DNA from: Tubiluchus corallicola
Lineage: Eukaryota > Priapulida > Priapulimorpha > Priapulimorphida > Tubiluchidae
Length of the DNA: 64,000 bases
NCBI GenBank assembly: GCA_030141605.1
Contig: JAQGDQ010000129.1
Location: forward strand, 361,281 to 425,280
Direction: 5' to 3'
Shown: one piece after another, positions 1 to 12,400 of the stretch
Layout of the letters: each line of letters opens with the position of its first letter
Numbering within the stretch: the stretch's first letter is position 1
Notes under the pieces: generated by a model
The model's input: only the letters and a program-made list of their open reading frames with translations
Told to the model about the DNA's origin: nothing
Database searches by the model: none
Made by a program: the position numbers and the translations under genes

Positions 1-2715
1 AAAAGTCATGAATCCAGTAATACAAGAAACTCTGAGTCTCAGACAAACCTAATGTGTCGGCCAGCCAAGGCACAGTAGCCCTCAGTTACGTGCACGTGGT
101 TTTTAATGGCTCTACCTTACGAAGATAGCAACTATAACAAATTCTCGTCTGTCGTACAAATAAATACCGTCCAGATCACCACCGTCGTTTTCCAAACCTA
201 TTCGAAGTCTTGGGCGCCCCACACACTGCTGTTTTATATACAAATGTGTGAGCTCATGATCGATTTTATTAGCTATAAACGAGCAGAAAATGACGTGTGG
301 CGTTTTGATGTTACCGCGCAATTTTTTGGAAGCTGAAAATGCTTTCCACTGAAGTAATTTCGTTTTCCAACTAGACGTTTGTTTTAACCGTAGGATAAAA
401 ACGCACTAAATGCTTAAGGAGATAACTTTATATTTAAAAACTAATTAAAAATGTGCGAAAATGTACAAATCTACAAAACAGAAAGCAAAAAAATCTTTTT
501 GATAGAAAGAAATTTGCCAATTAACATAGGAAAATATTAATCCAATAGATCCGATGTTCTTAATTTGCAAAAAAGTGAAGCCTTCACATGACTACGCCCG
601 TGCAAAATTTACCCGCCAAATTTTTTCTCGCCCAGATCCATGAAACTGAATCCTGTGAAAAGTTTGTTGGGAGGTTCACATGCGCTTTCAAAAAACAAAG
701 CTGAGAAGACATGGCCAGGACAGGCGAAATATGTAACGGCTGAGTCCCTGAGGGACCAGCATCCCATCTTCAGTTACCAAAGGTTAGCATGTGTTACACT
801 TCCTAGTATAAGAAGCGAGGGCACACCTGCGGCATTACAGAAATAGTGGGAAATTAATGGGTAAACGATTCCTAAAAATGCAGGAGTTCCGGTTATCTCA
901 ATGAATTTTCCCATTTTGCGAAACTTTTTTAATGCATTATTGTTTTTATTAGAATATTATGGTCATTGGATTCGTTGTCTGGAACACATGATGATTTCGT
1001 AATAAACCTTAACAGTAAGAAGGCAACAGGTGGTGAGTTTTGAACCTTAAGCGTGTCCTATTCACAGCTTTACGCTTAGAAAACATCAAAATCAAGTTAT
1101 AGAAAGTTGTTGAACAAGGCAAAAATCCGCTAGCACTGGCCGATGTTTTTATTTTAATTTTTAGATCTGTACATGTTACACTACGACGTTTGAACCATCT
1201 ACTGAAAGAAGACTAAAACGTGAGTTGATCGACCGTAATATTGTTACCACAAAGCAGAAATTTTCTCATTCGGTTACAACACGTAGCTAGACAATAATTC
1301 TAATGCCATAAAACCTTTATAGTTCGCATTTTATTGCAATTAATAGCTAACACACCCTGCAATATTATGCCAAAGTGGTAGCACAACCATGAAAAAGACA
1401 AGTTTTTCAGCTTACAGAGAGAAGTGGTAAATAGAGTGTTGTCCTATAATGTCCTACAGGGCTTTGTCATAAATTCTTAATGTTTCTCTTAATACCGTCT
1501 CAAGATACCAAGAGGGACAAAATTTTCGTTTAGGAATTTTGCAATTATCGTGCGTGTTTAATTTTCTTATTGTATTAAAAACATAAAAATGCCATATTAT
1601 CACTGATGTATGCCTAATAGGTCCTACAAGTACAACCAATGAACCCTAGGACCTATTATAAACCAAAGAATAATGAAGTGAAAGGAGTGTATTACTAGAA
1701 AGCAGCAGAGAGCTCAGGATGCGAGTTCTGGATGAACCCGTTTTCTCACAAAGGCAAGTAACAACAGCATTCTTTAACTTAACAGGTACAGTAGCAACTG
1801 GACTGAGCTATTAAAGTAACGGAGCAGAAAATGTGATATCTTTATATTGTCGTATCTAAACATCAGCTGCATGAGCTGCATCAATCATTGCCCTTTTATG
1901 CTAGAAACAGAGCCGAGTGCATAAAGGCTTTAAATTTAAATTATGATTTTAAGCTAACTCAACGTGCATTAAAAGTCGCCCATGATCTGTCAATAACATT
2001 AAACGCCAGTTATGCGGCATTGCGCATAGAAAACTTCAAAACTTCTGCGGTGTTAAAGATACAAAAGTTTCGAGTACTTCAAACGCCCTCTATTAGGTGG
2101 CGACACTGTTGCTTGTAAATGCTAGCATTTTCTTGAATCTAAATTGATGTAAAATGATATGATATGATAAAAAGATATATATTTGATATCATATGATTAT
2201 GATAAGAATTAAGTATTATCGTGAGTAAGTAAACATTTAAATTCATAATTCGCGTAGTTTTATTGCACATACGTGGTTTACAGACGTCGAATGTTAAGGT
2301 TTTAAAAGGCCTGTACTTCGTTTTTCAAAATAAGCTGGCATTTTCAATTTTAGGTTAACATCTATCATCAAACAAACAAACAATATCGATACAATATGTC
2401 ATTTTGTTAAATACAGTATCATTTAATTCAATGAAATATTTATTAAATAATTCGTCAATTGTTCGATGGATTTATTCGATTAGATACTAAAGCTTACATC
2501 TTAATCCCCACTGCAGAGACAGAATAGAATGTCGTAGAATAGAAACTTGTGCGCGCCTCCATGCATACGCAAATCTCATACCTATAACTTTCTACGACAA
2601 CCGAAAATCGGACCTTTCCTAGCGTCCGCTCTGTACGATTGGTTTTTGGGACAAAAAGTAGCATTTGCGAAGACATCTATAATTTGCATATTATAACTAC
2701 AGATGTAGCACTTAC
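1..2715. other. Left edge, mostly Fringe first intron; no exon recognised
   Basis: On the minus strand this is the sequence downstream of the Fringe exon-1 donor. I looked for the next Fringe exon, which in the family opens with a TFIFTDGED-like motif and later carries the DDD metal motif, and found neither. The stretch is AT-rich with a short palindromic ATATGATATC-type patch near 2150-2200. Open frames near 640-846 and 1888-2118 resemble nothing I know and are probably chance. Confidence 0.5.
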
Positions 2716-3171
2716 CTGTTGCGGTGCTAAAGTAAACCAAGTGTCAAGAATTATTTGAACCCTACTTCGATGAAATTTCTGCGTGGTTTTAACGGCCATG
2801 AAAATGTCATTTAGTTCTATAAGGCCTTGCAAATTAGTTCTTTTAGAAAGCTCGATGTTCATTAATTCTACTTCATTGCTATAATCACTGAAGTCTAAGC
2901 TCGAGTTTTTCTTTTCTAGCACCTGATCATTCGCAGAATCGTCGTTAGAGTTTCTGCTTTGCTGTAGTCTGAAATGATGAAAATTTGGGTAGAAGTCTCC
3001 TGCAGGAGCCTGACCGGCAGGTCCTAATTTGCTAGTATCAAAATACGGCGCTGCTTGGGCATTACGTATCGCGATTGACTGTAACATTGTCTGGTATAGT
3101 AAAGTCCATAGAAACATAGGAAACACAATAAATATAACTCCCTGTGCCATCCTACGCAACGATAATCTCAT
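2716..3171 (-). CDS. fng: Fringe-type beta-1,3-N-acetylglucosaminyltransferase, first coding exon (partial gene)
   Basis: Seen: 152 codons from ATG (3171) to a consensus donor (CAG then GTAAGT, boundary at 2716/2715). The protein starts with a short basic cytosolic stretch and one hydrophobic segment at about residues 10-27, a type II Golgi signal-anchor. A low-complexity stem with an NSS glycosylation sequon (near 89) follows. The conserved start of the Fringe catalytic region is at about 120-152, with the motif DIFMAVKTTQKFHRSR and then LDTW. Known: Fringe enzymes extend O-fucose on Notch EGF repeats with GlcNAc in the Golgi. Vertebrate fringe genes also splice just after the TWxxR/K region, which fits this exon end. 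The catalytic DDD motif and the rest of the enzyme would be in later exons outside the window. It faces syntaxin-8 head-to-head. Identification is firm at family level; the paralogue cannot be stated. Confidence 0.9.
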
Positions 3172-3451
3172 TTTGTGTTAAACTTCTTGACCATCATCAT
3201 TACTTCTATCCCATATGGTTAAAACCAAGCACCTCAGAAATTCTTCTGCTCTCTGTGTTCGCACATCGCTACTGGTGTCCTGAGCGTGGGAACGTCGAAA
3301 GTCAGTGGCTCAGTGCTCGGTGGATCATAACCATGCACGTCACTCGGCGGAGGACCAAACAACGTGAGTCCAAAGGATGAGTGAATGTACTCACTCTTCG
3401 TCCGAGCGATGGCGCCACGTTACATGTAAATAAATAGGACTGGCTTTCAAG
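3172..3451. promoter_or_regulatory. Candidate bidirectional promoter between Fringe and syntaxin-8
   Basis: Only 280 bp separate the divergent start codons of Fringe (minus) and syntaxin-8 (plus). The interval is visibly richer in G+C and CpG than its surroundings (for example around 3290-3420) and contains a CACGTCAC element near 3335. A small hairpin, GAGTGA/TCACTC, lies near 3380-3397. I see no convincing TATA box. Shared-promoter function is inferred from geometry alone. Confidence 0.55.
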
Positions 3452-3471
3452 ATGGATGGCTCTGATAGTTG
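3452..3471 (+). CDS. STX8: Syntaxin-8 exon 1 (coding part)
   Basis: Only 20 nt: ATG plus five codons plus two bases (MDGSDS and the start of a Trp codon), then donor GTAAAA. Joined to exon 2 it gives MDGSDSWLIKYEAC, parallel to the MAPDPW start of human STX8. Position just downstream of the putative bidirectional promoter supports it. A transcript read would settle it. Confidence 0.75.
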
Positions 3472-6400
3472 GTAAAATTTAGATTTCTGTGGTTTAGTGG
3501 AAGAAGGGCGTAACCCACATTACGTTTGTTCTGAGAAAATCACATTGTTTTGTAACTGTGTTAAAAATTTGCAGATAAACTATCATTCTCATGACATAAT
3601 AATACTTGTTGATGTCAGAACCGTTATCCACACTAAGTAATGTCATGATCATGTTATTTGGAATTGCATCACTGATAATGACTCTAGTAGGGCACTACGG
3701 CTTCTAGTAAGCTTGGTAAATAATGACATAAAGCTTTAAGCCCCGCACAGACATGCAATTTTCAGTTGTGCAATTAAAAATTGCAGAATCTGTAAATAAC
3801 TAAAGTCGGTGAGGGCGCACCAACTAAAAACTGCAATCTGAGCTCATACTTTTAGTTGCACAACTGTTTGGTAATGTACTCTCTTCAATGAGAGCACGTA
3901 GACATGCAATTTTTAATTGTGCGACTTTTAATTAAAACATACTAGTTAAGCGAGAGAAAAAGCCAGTGTCTTATGAAGAGGCACTATTAACCATACAAAA
4001 GAGAGAAAAGAAAAACAAATTAATGACTATAAATCATTGTTTCTATTTCTGCTCCTATCTTTCAAGAAATTCAGTGACAAATTCAGAAAATGGAGATCAA
4101 AATATGAAGTTCTGAAATTGACAAGCTTACTTCAAACATGTCTCAGTGCAATGAACACATTTCTGCTGATACTGTTCTGACTGTGTCTTGTACTTACACC
4201 AGACAGAAGATTTACATCCTCCCCTGCATTAGAAGAATACAAAATTGAAGAACTTTAAATTGTGCAAAGTGTCTGGTGTGCTTAAGAGCCCCAAGTCATT
4301 ATAGAACTTGTAAGGTTGCCTTTTTAATATATGCTGGTTAATTATTGTGCGCAATATTTCCGGCGTCTCTTTTGACTTTTTGTGAATTAATAATGAACAA
4401 ATGCAAGCAACGCTTCAAGCTCTGTACTGCCAGTTGCACAACGCAAATTGCATGTCTGTGTGCCCGATTTTGGTATACTAGTAAAATTGCTTTAATTTTC
4501 AGTTGTGCAACTTTTACTTGTGCAATTGAGTGACTCAAGTGTCTAGTGTGCAATTTTTCAGTGACTCAATAAGAAAACGAATTCTGTACTTTCTAATATC
4601 TGTTCGACATTGTGGCTTAAATAATTTCATTTTGTATAACATGGTAAACTATAATTAGAATTTCGTTTCAAGTTATACTCATGGTGAGTTTAGTCATTAG
4701 TATATGAACTGTGCATGAGACTTGTTAAAGTGACAACCAGTGAATCCCAATAATTAACCAGAAGGCTTAGCAGAATTAGACACAGACTGAATAATTCCAT
4801 TCAGTCGTTGAAGCTCGAAATAAACATAATGTTTATTTCGAGCTTCAAACGTACAGTTACGCGAAGATGTAAAAAATTTGCACATGTAAAATAAAAAGAG
4901 GAAAGTATATATCAGAGTGGTTAAGGGAGTGCAAGAGTTAGGGGATCAAGACAGATACCATTTTCTGATTAATATAATGCAAACTATAGGCATCGCAAAA
5001 TTAATAAAAAACAAGTTAAATATAAGAAGACGATAATAAAAAACAGAGAAAAAGTTAAAGAAAAACTATATACTGAGTAGTGTGTAATTAGACCTACATA
5101 ACAAGAAAATATAGACATATATATTATAACACTTATAATTTCAAATTAGGTACTAATTAAAATTATGATACATTTGATCATTTATATAGGTGCACATATA
5201 TATATATATTGGCTTGTTACAGGCTTATGCTGAGATTCAAACATATACAATACGTGCATGCATGATATATCATATATACATACATACCTAGTTACTAGAT
5301 ACCTAATTACTAGCAAGTAGCAAGCATACACATGTGCAAGCATGAATTCTTGCCTGAATTCTGAGAATCTCGAATTATCGGTAAAGCAAAAGTACAAAAA
5401 ATCAAACAACACATTTAGTGTGCAATGCCAAGTATTTACTAGGCTAAATATGAGAAAGTATCCGAGTGTACATACTACCCAATAAAACTAGTTTAAAGCT
5501 AGTTTTCTCTCAAGAAATAATTATGCTCGCTTTAGTTTTGATTCAGGTACATATAGTTGTGCATAAAATTAGTGTATTTACTCATCTTAGTAATTTTGGG
5601 CCTATAGTAGGCTTAATACCTGTCAAGTCTCAGACATTGAGCATGCATCTCCAGTTACTGATCTTCAACTCACACGCAATTTTTGATTTTCTTCTTGTTT
5701 CAGGAACTGAAAGAGATATATGTGTATTCAGGGTACTTTGTATTCTGTTTAAATTTTAGTTAAAGGCTGAAAGTGTTGTGCTAATGGCTGAAGGAGCATT
5801 GCTTTACCTTGCTATTATAATTCTACTGCTGCTGTATTATTCTATTACAGTAGTATTACAATTTTTACACATGTTACACTGTTACTTATTCAATTTTTTT
5901 CTTTGGTACCATTTGGAAACATTTTCTGTCTTTTGTCTTGTCCTTTTCCAAACTGTTTTGCATAAAGCTTAACTGACATTCTAAATCCTGAAAAATGTAA
6001 TTTAATGTTAGCATTTAAATGAATTATTACCTTGCAAAATATTTTTCAGTCTCTTCAGTCTTCATTGGAGCACCTTCATTTCTTAAACCTAATTTAAGTA
6101 AGGGAACAGTGCTTCATGCAGAAACCAAATTGCACATCACTTGCTTAGAATACATCATCTCAAGCAAACTGATTAAGCCTATATATTTCTGTGGCTCTAA
6201 TATTGTTTGAAAACGTGTTGAAGAATTGAAGTTGGCTACCAAGGAAAACCCATAGGAACAGTAGAGGCAAAATGTATTTTTAGAATACGGCTATTGTGGT
6301 AATCTCACAGATTCGCTGCCCAAACCACCAGTATCTAATTTAATATTTACAAATAGGTCTAAGAGATTATATCTGTGGCTAAGTAAGTGATTCATTACTT

Positions 6401-9400
6401 CTATGTTAAGTTTACTAAGTTAACTCACATATTACTTTTATTAGCTGTGCACATTTGATTTGATAATTTTGCACATCTACCAGGGAATTAAAAGAAACGC
6501 AAATTTGACTTGACCACTGTGCATGTAACATAGATAGCATGTTACTCTGTTTGATGAAAACTGGGCACTCTTTGATTGTATAGTTTGTATTAAGTTTAAT
6601 ACAACCCTTGCATATTGAATTTAACTATGCAAAAAGTTACAACACTATAGGCATTAGTCTGCTTCTACATTTTGCGATCCAGATCATTCTGTAAATGTGG
6701 ATACATTGCACCATTAGAAGACATAGTTATTGTCCACATTTGATCATGGTAGTTTAAACAAGGTTTTGGGTAATTCTTGCTTATTTACTTTTGTGCTTTC
6801 ATTTTCATGTTGATACCTGTTCACTTTGTGTGGTTAATCTTCATTCTGTATGTCATATTTTGCACAATTATGTGTCCAGTTTTTTTTTCAGTATAATGTC
6901 AAGTTTTTTTTCTGTTTAGCACTACGTAATACTGCCACCTGTTATCAAATGCTTGAATTTCATTCATTTTTTCCTTTCTTATTCAGAAAGCTAAAGCAGT
7001 TTTGATAAAATATTCATTTATTTTGCTTAAATTAAATAATTTAGCTTAGTTTTGTTTATTGAAAGTTACAGCACAAAGTGCACATGGTTTTTGCAAATAC
7101 AAGTACGATATAAAATCAAATAGAAAATTAAATTTAGATGACATTACTATAAATAGGCTGGTAGATTCCTTTATTACTTAACTAATGCCTAACAGTTACC
7201 GTGATGTTACAATCAATTAATTATATGTCAGACTCACACAGGTTCACACAGCAGATGGTCCAGCCTTAATATAGCAGTGCCATCTAGTAGCAAAAAGTAT
7301 AACTTCAAAGTTTAATCCGGCTATATTCAAAAGTAAAGTTACTTTCTGTTACGTATACTTTTTGACATGTCCAAAATACATTAGAGCATTGTCTGAAATG
7401 TGTTTGACTTTTGCATTTGCTGCTTAGGCCCTTCTTACGTAATTAACGTGTATAAAACTTTTTCACTTATGAGTAAAATACTTTTTAAGTTAAGCATGAT
7501 TTTTGCTTTATTTTCAGGTTAATAAAGTATGAAGCATGTGAGCATTTGAGTCGTGAAATTATGCAAAACTTAGCAGAAAGGAACCAAAGCCAGAATGATA
7601 GTGCTAGATATACTCGGGTACATGTTTTTCTAAGTGAATGTTTTATTTTTTATCAAAAGTTATTTGGTCCCTGATGTTAGTTGCCATTTCTTTATCCTCT
7701 GATAGCTTATACATTATCTATGATAGTATTTTAGTAAATATAACTGCATGTAATCATATGAATGCATGAAACCAGTACCAAATTTGAAATTCTGAAAAAG
7801 TTTCTTCTTTCAACTGGGACCTGAAAGCAGGCTGTCTGCTGCACTAAGAATTTTGTAAATAATTAATTTTTTATGAAAATTTATATTTAATTTTGTCTTA
7901 ATGGGTAAGGTAAGTGTTTCAGAATCTATTGGGTTAACTATAATTTGTATAGGATAGCTTGATTGATGTGTTTATTAGTTGTAGGCAGAGGCTGATGTGT
8001 TTCAACTTGTAGCTTAGCTTGTAGCCTTATAATTTAATTTCTCCAATCTCACCGTTTTATTATAAGAATAGGTCATAAGAAGGAGGTGTTATTGACCATG
8101 AAACCTAACATTAGCTTGCCACTTTTTGTCTTTACCTTATGAATGTATTTTCACCATAATACTACTAGTATAAATATGAAAGCATTTTTTTATTTCAGTT
8201 ATCAGCAAATATTCGGCAGTCTCTCACAGTCTTCTCTGCTGATCTAAGTGCCTTACAAAATAGGCTACCTAGTACAACCTTTACTTCTAAAAATATGTAT
8301 CCTTTTTGATATTTTGGTTGTTCAGCCGTATGGCAGAGTTGCACATAGTTTTGGATGAGTTAACTTGCCTGACATTATAATGAAGGGTCATAAAATTACT
8401 GTTCTAGATTATTGCTTGCCATTCATCTGCTAGACATTTTTTCTAGGCTGTTGCCATCATATTTACACTTGCGGCAGCAAAACCAAGATAGACATGTTGA
8501 TAAATTGCATACACATTAGTAGATATTGTCAAGCCACAATTATTAGTTTTGATAGATTGTTAGTGTACAATTGCTCAATTAACAAGTATAATAATATTTC
8601 TAAATAATGTGCCCAAATTCAGTGACTAGAAGGTTTAAACTTGGAGAAATTGTTTGATGTGTGTGGTGGAATTAATGAAACATGACTATGCGTTTGTTTA
8701 CTTAAGGCAGTCTCAGATCCTCACATGTGATTGAAACTCGATTATACTGAAAAGTCAAGTAAACTAATAAAACAAACCCGTACACCTATGGTCATAATTA
8801 CTTTTATGGCTATAACTCAAACTCGGTTTTGACTGCTATGTGTTTTGCAAAGCCTTTACAAATAAACTATGGAGAAACATTTTTTTAAATTTAATTTCCT
8901 TGTTTTAGTGCACCAATAAATGAATATATATATATATATATATGCTTAACACATGCTTAATCTGTGCTTATGGTTTTGTAACTAATCAATCACTGCTCTA
9001 TTTGGGCCGTGGATGTGTGTATATCAGCCTCTAGTTTTCTCCAAGTGTCATATTTAATGAAATAAGAAAATTCTCATTCTTTCACGTACTAGTCCATTTC
9101 TCAGTTTTGGCTTGCATAATTTGGTTTTGCTTTTGTAACTAATCAATTACCGCACGTTACCTCTACTTTTTTCTAAGTGTCATAGTTAATGAAACAAAAA
9201 ATTCTCATTGTCTTACATTATACTAGTCCATTTCTCAGGATTGGCTTACATAACTTTTAAGCATATTGCAAACTAACTAATGAATCTATACTAAACTTAA
9301 CCACATGAGATATCAGCTAAACGAGATGCTTGAAAACAAGTGACATAAATTTCTATAATAACTGTGCTACATTCTACAATATAATCATCAGATATTTAGT

Positions 9401-12400
9401 TTTTTTGCAAGCTTCAGTATGCTAGGAAAGTCACCACAATAACTGATAAGCTGCTGCGACAAGTGTCACTAATAGCATTGAAATTATGGGAGAAATAGAG
9501 TTTCCACTAGCAGCTGACATACGAACGTTAGTGTAAACATTATCTGTAACCGCAAACACCCTAGCAGGAGAGCCAGTACCATCCCTTATTTTCATTGGAA
9601 TGGCAAAGACTTTTGCTCCCGTTGGTGGCAGTTTGTCAAGATTGGCAACATTTTCCAGCACTGGTATGTCTTCAGAAAGCAGTGTGAGGTGTACATTAAA
9701 CCTCTGTGCTTTACCGTAATCTACTGATATGCAGTCCACTCCATACATTTTAATACGGCGTTGTTCTACCAACCAAGCTGCAGCATCTGGATGAAGTCCT
9801 GGATAGTGGAGTTCACTTTCTGTCCATTCAGCTGTGCTTCCTAAATAATTCAGCGCATTTGGCCAGTATCTATGCCATCCCGTGTTCAGAAAGAAAAAAC
9901 TGTGCCTTGGTATTTTGCCATATTCTCTTTCCCAATCTTTTATGTCATCTACAGTACATTGGTAATCCCTATTTCTTCTGGTTTTAGCAGTAATATCAAT
10001 ATTTACGGCTTCTCCGATCAGTTCGTCTAAGCCTAGCTCGTGAATACCTCGCAGCCCACGCACGCAATGCCTTGGCGCATCCATGTGTGTGCCCGTGTGC
10101 TCTCCCGTGCAAAAATTGTTTACTTCCCAGTAATTTCCATTTGGATCTCTTCCTTTCATGGCTCTAGTCAAGTTGAATGGCTTGATGAGATCTTTTGCTG
10201 GGAAGAAAACCATGTCGTCATTGGCATAGTCATAAGTCAAATCAATTATTGCTGCACTGCAACTGCAAACAACCATTGCAGCAAAGATGTGGCATATGAA
10301 TACATCATTCATACTTATTCTTTCTTTGTCGAAACCTGCAAAATATCAAGCGATAGTTGACTTTACAATTTATTAAAAAATATCAAAGTAAGTGTGACTG
10401 ATATGGTGCTGGATCTTTTTTATCAACTTTAGTTAATGCAAATGACGAATTTACTTAGCATTTTTACATACACTATAAACTTTTACACTGCAGCATGATT
10501 TCAAAGAATTTTTTGGGTTTTACAGCTGCTGTTTTATAATGTTTTAAAATGAAATGTTGTATTTTTACAAATAATTGCACCTTATATACATTTTTAAAAC
10601 GAACAAATGGAATTATTTGGCATGTACCTTAAACTTCACACTTGTCCACATTCTTTATTGTTAGCTTAATTATTTTTAGAAAACACAAATATGCTGAACA
10701 AACTACTTGAAAAATATGGCATGTGCATACTAATAAATGTTCTAAGACCTCTGAAACACAGTTTAAACACTAAATAAAATTATAGAAAACTGAACAGGGC
10801 TTGATTTACCTGATATAATTATTGTGACTTGTATGAAGCATCATAGCAGATCACTTGTGCTGAGAAATTTCACTTGTTACAAAACTATATATAGCAGTGG
10901 CAGATGACAGTTAAAAGTTTTTCTGTGCTGTTACACTGATTACAGCTAGGGACACTCGTTCAAAAATTCCTTATGGATCAATATGGTTAACAATTACTTA
11001 TACTTTTAGAACTATATTGACAACAACTGCTGCATAAAAAATTATGCCTACTGCCTGATGGTAGCTACTAGTGTATAGTTGAAGTATTGCTTTTTAAATA
11101 AATATTCTTTTGCTTGTTAAAAATTAATAACTACTGCCAGTAGCAGCAGACAGCAGTAAAGTCTAATAAAACTCTCATACCTGGCAAATGAGCAAAGATT
11201 CTAAAGAAAATACTCTGCAGAGGTTCAGCTTGGTTGTAAAAGCTTTCACTTTCAAATGCAACATGCCAGGGCCCAGAATTTGCAGTGGCAGCTAAACACA
11301 TGTGCCAAATGGTATCTATCTGTGCCTCTAAATATGCCTGCCTGTCCTGTACGTGTGGCATCTTGGCATTCAATCTGTCTGCTTAAGATTTTAACTTGTG
11401 ACAGAGTGGTTTAAGGCATCTGCTCTTGCCATGATTTTTTTAAGTGTATTTAATTTAATGTTATCAATAAGGAGAGAACTAATTACTCAAAGACAGTTAG
11501 GTGCTAATTCAGAACCATTTATAGGAATACAATAAACTTTTGTAAAGTCGATTAGGTATTTACAACAAGCCAAATATGTAATGAATAAACAGGCCTGTGG
11601 AAAATAAATAAATACAGTAACATATAGCTAAGTGTTTGAAAACACAGTTAAGGGAATTCAACTACTTCGCACATTAAGAGAAGGCTTATTATGGTACATA
11701 AATAAACTTTCTTTCCCAGTTATATGTAGCTCTGGTCACAATGCTGAAATTATTAAAAGCAGCTTTGTGGCCAGAGGCACAAATATGGTCATTAATACTA
11801 GATTGAGGAGAATTTTTTAATTTCTTGGTAGTTCTAGACGAAATACCCAGTTGTATTCACATATACTTACTTTAAAGTATCTGGACGTTTTGCCATGGTA
11901 CGCAGCATTGAAGCTGCTACATTGAAATCTATAAATAATACCAGACTGTAAGAGTGTGGGTATTTTATCTTTAAATGTGAAGAAAGAGCCTAAACTATTG
12001 CCACATTTTAACTCGAATGTGTAACTGAACTGAATATGGGGGTATAGTTGCTTAACGATTTTGTTTTTCACTTCCAAAGTCTGGTGACCAATAAACTGTA
12101 TGAGTAAATATACTATTTTTGGAAACAGACAGTATGGTGATTTTTTGGAAAAAACTTCATCAAGATATTTTTTGATGGTTAAGTCAATGAATCACATTAG
12201 AAATCTGTTAGAAATTTAATTTTTTTTATAGTATTAATGTTTTCATGGAATTGTGATATTTTTGTTGATAAGTTATGAGTTATGATGATTTGTTATGATA
12301 AGTTTGTTTGTTGATGAAATATAAAAATACAAAATACAGTAGCTATCCGTTAATGTATCTATTTTTTTTCTACAGGTCTGTCTACTCATTAAGTATTTGA

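Larger units (their letters stand above)
3472..7517. other. Syntaxin-8 intron 1, repeat-rich
   Basis: About 4 kb without recognisable coding sequence. It holds a small foldback element (3763-3866) inside a larger inverted-repeat region (3739-4465), a hairpin at 4807-4851, a short AT run near 5200 and otherwise AT-rich unique-looking sequence. Open frames of 60-100 codons here show no family resemblance. Confidence 0.6.

Noticed and set aside
640-846. 68-codon frame near the left edge
   Set aside because: No homology recognised, no splice context and length within chance expectation.
2494-2676. Minus-strand frame considered as Fringe exon 2
   Set aside because: It lacks the TFIFTDGED start and any Fringe motif, and no good acceptor precedes it.
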